Shown in pieces: positions 1 to 10,917 of a DNA stretch of 64,000 bases. The translations under genes and the position numbers were made by a program. This DNA is from Neckera pumila (lineage: Eukaryota > Streptophyta > Bryopsida > Hypnales > Neckeraceae), in contig OZ018416.1 in NCBI GenBank assembly GCA_963969595.1, forward strand, positions 13,098,065-13,162,064, written 5' to 3'. Numbering within the stretch: position 1 is the stretch's first letter; each line of letters opens with the position of its first letter. The notes beneath the pieces were generated by a model that was not told the origin of the DNA, ran no database searches, and was given only the letters and a program-made list of their open reading frames with translations.

Positions 1-1374
1 CAAAAATTTAGGCACCTATTTAATTATTTATTTTCTAACTAAACTACTAAGAAGCTACAATATTAAGTAGGCTTTTGATGAAGTCAGTGTTATGAAAAAG
101 ACCCAAAACCTTACTTTTGGAATATTTACAGCTTCACACATAAAAGAAAAGGGCCTTTTAGTAACTGATTTTGGATTTTTTGAAGGTACTTCAAACATGG
201 CACATGCAGGACATTTTTAGGTTTCCTCAAGTTCTCACTTTGAAATTATTAAAAATAAATAAATAAATACTCCTCAAATAATAATAATAATAATAATTTA
301 AATTGATGATATAAATTTGGCTACAAAAGATATGTAACCCTGACTTCTAATTTTGACTCTACTTAAGTTGATCCCTGAACGTCCAAAGTCTTTTCCAGAA
401 TTTGCAATTTGAGAAAAATTGTTATAAAGTATTATTTGGAAGAATATTTTGGAGTTGATGTACAAATGAAAGTTGTAGATTATGAGTTGTAGATTCCATA
501 TGTATGGTTAGATTTACCAATGCTATCACCAATATTTTTCTATAAATTTCCAAAGGAAAATTTCCAAATTCCTTCTAAATTTGATTACATCAAAAAAATA
601 TTATTTTTTGAGTAAAATTTCTTGGAATGGATTTGAAAGGAGGTTCTCTTGACATGGTGAATTTTTGAAATTTCTATATTCTTAAAATTTGTGACCTCAT
701 TTTTGCAAATCCAGTTTGAATTAGTAAGAGTCGATGCAATTTTGGGGGAGCCAACCACTTGACATAGTTCCACATTTGTAATCTTAAAAAAAACAATATT
801 ATAGTAACACCAAATCCAAACATTGGATAGGACAACAACTTGATGACTTTCATCTAAGTAGAATGCAAAAGGACAAGAGTGTCAATATGTTTGTCGTCTA
901 GAAACTGGAGGTTGGACCGCTTAGGGGTTATTGCACATGAGCTTCAGTAATTGGTTTTGGATAATTCTAAGATCAAACCACCTATATCTATTCATATAAG
1001 CACTTCTACAATAGATTATGTGTAGTGTAAGGCAATTGAAATTTTTTATAATTTCATTAATGGAATTGAAATTACTACAAAGTGTAAGGCCATCATTGCA
1101 GTCTAACAATTTTTAATACATTTATCCTTTTTCATTTCCTATCTGCTCAAAGCTATCCTTTTTTGAGAAAATTGGGCATTTAATTGCCTAAGAAAAAACA
1201 TTGCTCACTAATGTGCCAAGGCAAAGCCATTGAGACAAGGCCAAAGCCATTGAGACAAGGCTACAACTGCCTTCCGAACTAGGGACATGTGTTGTGACAA
1301 GAGTGGAGGATTTAATGGTTGAAAATCAAAAACTAATGGTCAGAAATTAGTCCCAGCCTCTGGTGAATTTCTAG
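1..1374. other. AT-rich intergenic DNA, no gene seen
   Basis: No reading frame here resembles a known protein; all are short and AT-driven. A 22-bp unit containing AAAGCCATTGAGACAAGG is directly duplicated near 1223-1264. The only other structure I can name is an orphan piggyBac-like terminus near 914-931, listed separately. Confidence 0.5.
914..931. mobile_element. Orphan piggyBac-like right terminus (PLE1 type)
   Basis: The string GGACCGCTTAGGGGTTA reads like the complement of the left end of the 6.1-kb element at 34613 (TTAATCCCTAAGCGGGCC). The TTAA is decayed to TTAT. No matching left end was found upstream, so this may be the tail of an element that starts before the window, or a chance match. 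Confidence 0.35.
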
Positions 1375-2097
1375 TACCCTAAGGTAACCGACCCATTTCC
1401 AACCACTTAAGCAATAATGCATATTTGAAGCGCAATTTTTTTGAGTGCAAAATTTTTCCCATGTATGGAAATAGAATTTGGAAGGATTGTATATTTTTTC
1501 CAAAATTTTACTACTCAAAATATAATTATTAGGAATTTACTAGTAGAAGATTCTTGACCGCCTCGCAACCAATCATACTGCACCACAACTGCTCCGAGAA
1601 TTGAGCCCCAAAGTCACGGAAAGGCAATAGCCTATAAGGTAGGATGCTCTAACAATGACCATTTAAAGGTTGGTCCGCTTTTTTTGTAGGTTTCCATGAA
1701 CATAAATATTTTTCACTCATTTTTCGGAGAAAGAAAAATGGATGAAGAATGTAACACAAGTGGTTTCATTTTTTTTGAAGCATTTTTTATTTAGTTATAA
1801 ATTTCCTAAGATTTCTATTGTACGTACCTATTTATGACCCTACGTCTCCCAAAATGCATCCACTTACAACTTCTAAAGTGATTTGAGGAAATCAAGGCCA
1901 ATGATTGGCTCTTGCAATAAAGAATATTTTTTTTGTATTCAATCAATGACTAAAGTGGTCCATTCAAAGACCAACTCATATCTATTCAGTACCATTTTGT
2001 AGAATTGATTTGAAGAAGCCAGTCACTTTTAGAGCATACTACCTTACCACCAAAATGGGAGGTGATCAAAAATGGGTCAGCTACCTTAGATAAGGTA
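1375..2097. mobile_element. Nested inverted-repeat MITE
   Basis: Two inverted repeats are nested. The outer pair is 1375-1398 and 2069-2097, sharing the CTAAGGTA..CGACCCATTT pattern in inverted orientation. The inner pair is 1635-1653 (TAAGGTAGGATGCTCTAAC) and 2030-2046, which reads TAAGGTAGTATGCTCTA on the other strand. Inner sequence near 1655-1680 and 1955-1978 is also partly complementary. No coding capacity is visible. The inner 412-bp unit looks like a MITE; superfamily not assigned because a target duplication is not clear. Confidence 0.55.
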
Positions 2098-2397
2098 ATT
2101 GCACCTTAAATCGCACAGTTAAGGAATTTAGCCTAATTCAGCATGGTTCACACTATTACATTGAATTTTTTTTTGGGGGTCCCATTGGTAGTCAAAAGGA
2201 AATTCTAGATTCTCTAAGAATGCATTTTTTTGGACACCATGTGAGTAAACTACGGAGTACGAATTTCCAAAGTGTTGAGAATAGGTGTACCCAAAAGCGA
2301 TCATAGAGTCATATGAATAGTGGGAGTGCATTTTAGGCAAGAATATCCACTGTGCGATTTTAGGAACCGTGCGATTTTAGGTGTAGTTACCTTACTG

Positions 2398-2913
2398 GCG
2401 ATGGGGTCCTGGACTCCTGGTTGGTAAGTAAGGTAATGGGTGCCACAAGGCCTTGTTAGGTTGGTTTGCGTAAGAGCGAACGAAATTGATCCCTTTGCAA
2501 AAGCGGGTGGGCCAGGACTGATCATCTCCAACTGCTCTTTCTCTTTCTCGCTCTCTGCGCCAGTGAAACCCAACCATTTGCGATTCCAACTGTTTTCCGT
2601 CCAGGCGCCGTGTCGCGGACAGAACCACCGGTGCACCAAAGCAGGCCGAAAGCTTAGCCTTTCCCCAGGCAGCCAGAGAGACGGGCGGATCCCGCAGGCT
2701 CAACTTCTCCGTCACCTATTTACTTCACTCCACTTCACTTCACTTCACTTCACTTCACTTCTCAACTTCTTGGAAACCATTTATTACTCCGTATAGATTT
2801 AAGCTTATAAGTTGCCATTACAGTATCTGCCTGTACAACCAAACAAATCTATCTATCTTTCGCTCGCACACGAGAAAGCTTGGCGTTGGAGAGATTCGCA
2901 GGGTTGCTCTGCT
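2398..2913 (+). promoter_or_regulatory. Probable promoter and 5' UTR of the PIFI-like gene
   Basis: GC content rises sharply from about 2390, unlike the flanking AT-rich DNA, and continues to the start codon at 2914. A pyrimidine-rich tract and a CACTT microsatellite lie within it. I cannot place a TATA box or a transcription start. The call rests on position directly upstream of a well-supported first exon. Confidence 0.45.
2731..2761 (+). repeat. CACTT microsatellite, six units
   Basis: Six perfect tandem copies of CACTT lie about 155 bp upstream of the start codon, in the presumed 5' UTR or core promoter. The tract is purine-free except for A, giving a pyrimidine-rich strand often seen in plant leaders. 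Confidence 0.9.
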
Positions 2914-5900
2914 ATGGCGACCATCTTCCGCGGCTCTGTCATTGCTGCTCCAGCTGGAACTAGCCATGGCCGTGAGGGGAGTCGAGGGCGGCCTGCACTG
3001 TTAGGTAAGGTTATATTGAACGCGTCTTGGAATCGCCTGCTGAGTGTGTTTTTTGAAATTCGGATTCGGGCGCAGAGAACCCAGTTGGAGATCAGGGAGG
3101 TTTGGAGCCCGATTAGCCTTGGCTGTGATTAGGGTTTGGGTGTTGGGTCCCTGGATTTTTGGTCCATGAATTAATGGAATTGGTGTTACTTTTTGTGCAC
3201 GATTAGTGGGTTTCTGGGAAAAATGACCGTTCTTCTGGGATTCGATTTGCTGTGGAGGCTAACTTGTCGTTGGAGACTTTGCATTTACCAACCTATTACT
3301 GCCCCCGTACTGTATCTTGTACTCTGGGGTTGAGCTGACTTGGTGCGTTTCCGTGATTCGGCTAACCTATTTTGAGATCAGGGAGGTCTGGAGTTTTGGC
3401 TGTGCTTTGGATGTTGGTCTTGCGTCTCTGACATTTCTGGTCCATGAATTACTGGAATTGTGCACGATCTTGAAAGATTGCCCGTTCTTTTAGGAATCAG
3501 CCTGCTCGAAAGCTTAACGCATCCTTGGAGACTCTGCAATTTACCAACCTAATTGCAAGTTTCAATATAGAGACTTTCTCATCTCTCACTCGAATCTGCC
3601 CCTACTAAATCTCGTACTCTAGGGCTCAGCTCGCTTGGCATCTTACACTCTTGTACTTTGGATTCGGGGCGCAGCTAATCCAATTTGAGGTTGGGCTGGT
3701 CTGTAGCCTTTGGTTGTGTTGGTCTTGTGTCCTTGACATTCTTGGTTCATGAATTAATGGAATTGGTGACACATCTTGTTCACCATGAGTCTAATTCTCG
3801 AAAGAATGCCCATTCATGTAGGAATCGATCTATTCTAGAACCTAATGCATCGTAGGAGACTTTGCATTTACCAACCTGACTACAAATTGCAGCATGGAGA
3901 CATTCTCATTCCTCACCCAGAACTGCCTCCTACTAAATCTTGCCTATGCATAGATGCAGCTGCTATGCTGGTCCTAACTACTCGTTGGTATATATAATCG
4001 CAAGAGCCGGTTTGAGGCACCCATGCAGTTGAATTAAAAAAATTCATAGTATCTTCATTTAAACTTGAAATTACATTTTTTGTGAATCCATAGTTTTGAT
4101 CTGGCAACGCATTATAAATAGTCCCACCCGTCAATTCCACTGAAAAAAGTATGGTGATTACTTAAGAAGAATGGGAACAGTGATGGAATAGGTCTGATAA
4201 CTTTATTGTTGCTGATTGCTGAGAATCTTACTATTTCTCGTGTACGTGCATCTTCATACCAGGAAATTTGCAACGAATTTGAAATTAGTTTCGGTGTTAA
4301 TCTCATCCATGGGATGACGGTCTGTAATTTGGGAATAAAATGATTTTGACGCTAGGTTCCGTGACTGTCCATCTTCGAAGCAAGTAGTATCAATTTTCGA
4401 ACTGGTGCCTTGAGGCTTGTTAGCTAGCCGGCAATTTTAGTAACCTTCTTCGAATGTTTCAGCAGTCGCAAGGTAACTAAGGAGAAAGTGGAGTTTTTGC
4501 TTTGTCGTAGGTCTAGTTATTGGTAGGGGCACGATTAATTTATTTGTTAAAGATTAGGGAGCTAAGTAAAATTGAAATGCCAGGTGTAAAAGCCTTGTTG
4601 ATGTCTTTTGAATCCTTAGCCAGCTAGCTATGATCCGAACACTGGGAGTTGGAACATGGCCAATTGCTTGCTAGAAGTGCGTAACCATCTCTGATTGTGT
4701 GCATCTCTCTGCTCAACCGAGTCTCATCCATGAGCAGGATAGTTAGTTCATAATCACACGATATTCATCCACAAAGGCAATAGTTACAGGAGTTTTCGTC
4801 CGGGGACAGAGCTGGTTACGCCCTGTAACCCTCTCGCCGCCTCCCGGCGGCTCGAAGGTTACCTAGTTCATTGTTCATTGCTTTCCAGCGAGCTATCACT
4901 CACATGATTGTCCTAAAGTTTTAAAAAATCTCAAAACAACAAATTTCTTGTTGGCTCGTCATGCAGTTTGTTGTCCAATTTGCGCGCATATTTGTTTTGC
5001 ATCTTGATTGCTTGCTATATTCAATACTTTTAGTTAGGAGGTGTATTTAGGCTCATTAGAAGCTAATTAATACTTCCAGTTAGAGCTGTATTTTAATTCA
5101 TTAGAAGCACATCTTCAGCTTTCAACAAGATATCACTCAAAATTCTGATTAAAAATTGAGTACAAATCCTCAGTTTTAAATTTGAGTGCAACCTTTGATG
5201 ACATCATCTCCGGTTACTGTGGCCTTATTTACGTGCTATTCCGGTTCAATTGATACACATGAATGTAATTCCAGCCAACGCTGGTTAATTATCGGGAATT
5301 AGCACCAATTTACTAGCTGACACTGTTTGGGCAGTAGCTTGTTCCAATTTGCTAAAGCCGCTACTTGGATGGTGCGGGCGGGGCCTTAGTTTGCGAATTG
5401 TTCTGAGACTAGTTTGCTATGGAATGGTGGGTGCAGTGTCGCGTTTTCATGGACTGCATCTTGCAGCTGAGGCGAAACTTGTGAAGTCACAGAACTGGAA
5501 GAGAACAGCAGGGAAGACATGTGCAACAGCTGTCGTGAATACAGGCCTGAAGCAGTATGTCCAAACTACAGACTTTTAAAAAGTGTCTAATTCTTGCCGT
5601 GGCAAATATTTCTAGTAGAAATCAGTTTTGCAGCTTCAATATTCAGAATCCATCTTCTGCTGCACTCGTTGTCAATATGACATGTTACATTCTGGCCCTC
5701 GTGTTTGAGGCTAAGAGGGATCTTGGCTGAAGGTCACATGACGGTGGAGTCTGATGTGCGTGAGACGAGGTTAAAACAGTCTTTACTGGTTTGAGTCTCG
5801 GTATTAAGAAGATATGTCCTGGCAGGTACACTTTACCATCGTGGACAGATTTTGAGATGGGGCGTTCCACTGTGTACTGGGATACTAATAACGGCCGACC

Positions 5901-7817
5901 ACCGACTTCTGTAAGCAATTTTATGCTATGCTATTAGTAAAGTCTCTGTTTGTGCGATCATGATTTTAGGATTTGCTACGACAATTTAGTACTTAAATTT
6001 TCTCATTGGTGGTGACTTTTGTCCCTGCAGGGGCAACTGTTGACCATATACTTCAACCCGTCTTCGAGCCAGTTGACTCCTAATTCTGAATATGGAATTG
6101 GATTTAATGGTAACTTTATCAAGACTCATGCCTCTCGCTTGGAATTTGCACCCTAAAATTGCTGTCCAAGATGCCAAGATGGTGTTCAGATTGACTGGTA
6201 GCTGATTAGATATGACGTTGGTGCCTGTAGGGGGATTCAATCAACCCATTATGTGTGGCGGTGAGCCTCGTGTTATGACGACAAAGGAGCGTGGAAGCTT
6301 GTGTGAGTCCTTATATGCCATCAAAATCAACATGCCTTTGCATGGTAAGTCTGGCTTGAGAATTCTTCGTTCCACTTTCATATTATAATGTGCCAGCTAA
6401 ACAAATGTCGAGCATCCTCTGAATTGGTATGATAAAGAATCCCCAGCGCCTTTTTGACCTCAATTTCGAGAAACGACAGCTCCCGAAGCCAATGGCCCTT
6501 GCCCTCACTTGTGAGAGTATGTAGAGCTTTAATTTTGCTTGCTTTGCTCTGTTTTGGCATGACTGCTCTAAATTTTTTTATTTGGCACCTTTCTCAATGA
6601 GAGTTGTGCCACTGCTACTCAAGAACGATATGTTGCTTTAAGACGAGGGTTCTGAACTCTGAAAATAATAAACAAGGAAATGAGGCAGGGAAACAAGGAA
6701 ACAAGGAAATAAGGCAGGACTTATCGAGATAATTAGACAAATCTTCATTGCTGAATTGCTTGATAGTACCTCAGTTACTCACTTCGGAAGATTGTGCTAT
6801 TTAAGTATTGCGAATTTCTCGAATTATGATTGATGATTTGAAAGAGAGGAAGGTCTATTGGATAGCAACAGCATATACTGTAGCCTCTCTCCCTATTTAC
6901 CATACCAAGGAGAAATCGAGATTCTTGTCCACCTTATTAACGTGTCATATGGCGTGCAGCGAGGACTTTGGAGTTCTCGTTCACCGACGGAACGAACTGG
7001 GATGGTCCTTACAAGATCATAATGGAAGTTCCTCAGAAGCTCAAACGCTTGCCGCAGCGCTACATTGATGAGGTATTTTCATATAGTCACTGCTAAGAAT
7101 ATCAAACTACTACTGTACAATTACTTTTAATATTCCTGCGTAGAGAGCACTCTATTTCCCGACAATATATCTACAGTCTGACTGGAAGGCGTTTGAGATT
7201 CATTCAAAATATAATTTAGTCCGTGCACCGAAACACTTTAGAACAAGTTGGGCTTTGTCTTGCACGCTGCGACCTACACATGACGGTGGAGATTCGACTT
7301 GCTTGTGTGTGCAGGGACTTGCGGAGGAGCTCGCACATGAGGGAGCCTGTGAAAATGCAATTTATCCAGAGGCCGTATTTGTGCAAGATCGTTGTGCTTT
7401 CCCGGCAGGCATGATTCAGCAAGGGGTATGTGATCCATCCTTTCTGTTGGCCTTCAAAAACAGATAACAGTGATTTTGGTAAGTTGAATCTGTTTCAGGA
7501 ACTTTTAGACATCATCGTAAAGATAATTTTACTCATGAATCATGAAGTAGATTCTTATTATGGCGATGTCTAAACTTTCTTGAAACAGTCTATTTTTTCT
7601 GAAAACCTTGTTATATATTTGAATTGAATTTGATTTAAGAGAAGAAAAAACCTGAAGTAATTCCACGACTCCTTACATATGGTTGATTCATTTTGCGCAG
7701 GGAGATCGATGCGAGTTGGACATCGTGCCTGGTTGCACCGACCCGGAGTCGCCTTTCTTTGATCCCCTGGCCAACGTGGATGACGGATCCTGCCCTTTTA
7801 CTCTCGACGCCGAGTAA
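2914..7817 (+). CDS. PIFI: PIFI-like chloroplast protein (NDH-dependent chlororespiration factor), eight exons
   Basis: Exons: 2914-3004, 5437-5554, 5826-5910, 6031-6109, 6231-6344, 6960-7072, 7315-7425, 7701-7817. All introns are GT-AG and all phases join, giving 828 nt and 275 residues with stop TAA. The first ~70 residues are Ser/Arg/Ala-rich with few acids, as in a chloroplast transit peptide. The mature part has LPSW (exon 3), [16 protein letters not shown] (exons 4-5), NWDGPYK (exon 6), [13 protein letters not shown] (exon 7) and the acidic, Cys-containing tail VPGCTDP...NVDDGSCP (exon 8). From memory of the family, these blocks match plant PIFI (post-illumination chlorophyll fluorescence increase), a stromal protein needed for NDH-mediated dark reduction of plastoquinone. 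The first ATG is chosen because it opens the transit peptide and has a clean donor 91 nt downstream. Intron 1 is 2.4 kb and carries a triplicated repeat. No disruption is seen. The exon model is strong; the family name rests on recall. Confidence 0.8.
3053..3940 (+). repeat. Threefold ~290-bp tandem repeat inside intron 1
   Basis: Three diverged copies follow one another. Landmarks recur in order: the GAGATCAGGGAGGT-type string near 3088 and 3373 (altered near 3684), GGTCCATGAATTAATGGAATT near 3162, 3442 and 3745, and GAGACTTTGCATTTACCAACC near 3274, 3528 and 3859. Spacings are about 280 and 303 bp. Each copy has indels and substitutions, so the triplication is not recent. It lies wholly between exon 1 and exon 2 of the PIFI-like gene. 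Confidence 0.85.
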
Positions 7818-9162
7818 GAACTCACCAAAATATGCCTAATACCTCCGTAGCCGGTGTCTCTAAATTGCCGGTGTCTCTAAATTCTGAGCACTCAGCCCCT
7901 GTGTAGATCTGAACCACTTGGTGGAGGGTAGAGTCAAACATGTACCATAATTGTCAGGAGTGTTGCAACCCCACAAGCAAGAAGCCTGGTGGCGAGAGGA
8001 ACTTGGCTACAGGTAAACCTCGCTGCAGGAACGGAATCAACTGTGTAAACTCAAACTCTGTAATACAACTGACTTGCTGTACTTTACGTCGAATGCCAAT
8101 TGGGTGAACTGAAATTTCTTACAGATTTCTCAGCTTTTCTGATTACTTCCGTGTGTCACCTTGGATGAGAGCAATCAATCAAGGCGGCAGCATCATGTCT
8201 CCTGACTCGGCTTTTGTCAGAAATTGCGAGCGTCACTATGATGGCCGGTGTCAGCGCGACTCTTCGTCCCCCATGGAATGCGCGGCTCTTCGTCTCCCAT
8301 AGAAGGCTCCCATAGTTGAGACTGGTTGAGACTGATTCTGGCGTTGAATTGAATGCCTTGAAATCTGGTGGAGGAGCTAGAGCCGGTCTTTTTCTTACTT
8401 TAGGGTGTGAAGGCCATCATTCCATCTGGATTTTTTTTATTTGCAGGATTTGGGGTCTGACATAACCACAAGGGTTGCCAAATGGAGCTAAGCTTACACT
8501 CAACCCTCTTGGCTGACATATCCTTGAGTGTGGGACAAAATGGACTGGTTGTAGATATTTTCAGAACTTGACATGTGGGGCTTATCCAAGCAGATGTGTA
8601 CGCATGAAGAGTGATCCTCGTGACATCTTCAACCCTGCTGCCTTGTCGACAGGTGTGTTGCGCATGAAGGGTGCTTCATAGTATACAGTTATCGAATGAC
8701 AAGGTGACCTACAGTTATCAAATGTTGGAAATTCAGCAAATAACTTGCACAAAATAGTGAAATGAGGTTGCCCCATACTAATTTCTCGACAGTTCACACT
8801 GTAGAAATATTCACTACTCTTGTTCAATCCAAAGTCATGTGTATGGCATAGATTTGTGCACCAGTTCAAGGCCTTGGTTCAGAGAGCGGCATGTGCCTCC
8901 ATGTGGACAAGCAGTGATCCATAAGGTAATTTATCTCAGATAAGGCAACCTAATTGACAAGGCAACCTAATTTCACTATTTTTTGTAGTTCCTTTGGAGA
9001 AGATACATCAGCATCATGTAGTCAAAGAGATTATGATGCAAGCAATTGTGGTGAAAGAAAGTTTGAGAATAGTATTTGTCACCAATTATTTCTACATATT
9101 AGTAAATAAATTACCCTTTCTCTTAGAACCCTAAAGACACCATTGCTACTACTTGAATAATT
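7818..9162. other. 3' flank of the PIFI-like gene, then AT-rich spacer
   Basis: The first few hundred bases after the stop codon keep gene-like composition and probably hold the 3' UTR, but I cannot fix a polyadenylation site. Short direct duplications occur (GCCGGTGTCTCTAAATT near 7850-7885; AAGGCAACCTAAT near 8942-8972). No second gene is recognised. Confidence 0.4.
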
Positions 9163-10917
9163 TTAATTCTTGAAGTCCCATTGTTCTTTTTTGGGGACAA
9201 AATGGATTTTGGACAGGCTTCTATAGTCTTAGTATACATTGTGATTTTCTGAAATTTTTGTGAAGATAGAAGAGCACATTAGCTTTGGGGAATGTAATTT
9301 TTTCTTCAATTGGTAGTTTGAAGCAAAATTTATGGCACAATAAGTCCAAATTTTAGTTTGGCGGGTTGAAACAAACCCCACAAAAACTTGGAATAAAGAA
9401 TTTTAAAATTTATTACTCATAGATACAATTTTTTATCTACATAGGAAGCTTTGATTCATTGCATTTGGATTAGTGATGCGAAAGTTATAGACAATCTTGT
9501 TTTTTGGGCAATTAGAGCATCTTCTTGAAAAAATAACATCTAAGGTTCATTTTTGAATTCCATTTTCACAATTAAAAAAATAAAATTCAAAGGATTAAAC
9601 CCTAAATGCCCAAGCCTTTCCAAGTGTATTTTTTCATTGAAAAATGAGCATGGGCTTATAGTTATCCCAATGATGCATTTTTTTTTTCAAAATCTAATCG
9701 TATAAATGTTTAAAGAAAAAAATATATACTCTATTTTTAGTCTATTGCTATTTTCCACAGTGTTTGAGAAATTTGCATAAAAAAGCTTTTTGGAATTGGA
9801 GATAATATGAGCATGAAATTGTGTTAGCACATCAATGATGCTAGTGTGTGAGCATGAAGATGTGAGCCTTGAACCTAATTGAAAGTGTTTATAATATAGG
9901 ATAATATGGATAGACTTGTAACTATAGAATGATTCTAAAATATAGACTCCTAAGTTCTTAGGCTTATAGATTCTCAACTCACACACTTGCACACCCCCAA
10001 TTGTTGAAATGCAATCTTTTGGTTTTTAACACTTGATAAGTAGAAATTGCAAATAACTCCAAATCAACACATATGTTTAAATTTTCAATAGTGAAAATCA
10101 TGAAAACACTTTACTCTTTCTATTAGAACCATTTTCAAAGCAAATGGATAAATGCAATTTTTAGATCTCAAAATCAAGTAAATTTGACAATCTTTGCTCA
10201 AAGTCCAAAGCACTGGTATGCATTGTCCACATCTTTAGTTTCCCCTCATCCACTAATGCCTTCAAGGATCTTTCAAAAATCGACCATTTGTCTTTTCTGT
10301 TGAAAAATAAAAGCTTCCAATAGTTAACCTTCAATATTGCATGTAAAAAATTTTAAAAATTGTCAGAGGAATTTAACTGTCTATGTACACAAACGGGCCA
10401 AAATTTTGGATCATACCTGTTTGATAAGGCGGTTAGGGATTAAAATCTCTTGGTGGAACAATCTCACTATTGAGATAAGTATATTTTAATTCCATTTTAG
10501 AGCTATTAATTGTTTAGTTTTCCCTTCAATCTTGAACCTACTTCCATTCAACAATTTTTTAATGAGTGAAAACTATGTGAGTTTTTAAAAAAAATACTAG
10601 ACTCTCAACTCAATCTTTCAACATAAAAAAAATAGAAACTTAAAATCAATAGTATAAAAATTTTAAGCAAAGAAGATTCAAAAAGTCAAAAATTGTAGTA
10701 TCTGAGCAAGGTGCAAAAAAACATGTTTTCTTCACTTTAAATGCAAAAATCTTGTAATCTACGTGATCAAAGTTTCTGAAATTTCTTCCATGCATTTTTG
10801 TACTCGTCTAGTATATGAATGTATGATTAGATATGCAAAAGAAACAATTAAATGTTTTTGCTCTTTATAATAGAAATAGCAGGTTTTGAGTGGTTTTTGA
10901 GACATTTTAGGGGTTAA
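9163..10917 (-). mobile_element. piggyBac-like MITE copy F, split by a nested MITE
   Basis: Bounded by TTAA at 9163-9166 and 10914-10917; the right end is TTTTAGGGGTTAA. Interior blocks match, in reverse orientation, the 926-bp element at 49240-50165. A separate TTAA-flanked element occupies 9595-10443; removing it with one TTAA leaves ~910 bp, the family length. No coding capacity. Confidence 0.75.
9595..10443. mobile_element. Nested piggyBac-like MITE (ACCCTAAATGCCC type)
   Basis: Starts TTAAACCCTAAATGCCCAAG and ends GGCGGTTAGGGATTAA, with TTAA at both outer edges (849 bp including both). It interrupts copy F at a site where relatives read AAGGATTAA followed by the TCTAGAACAATCTCAC-type block, so the pre-insertion site can be inferred. 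The termini resemble those of the element at 15653-16639. No protein is encoded. Confidence 0.7.
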
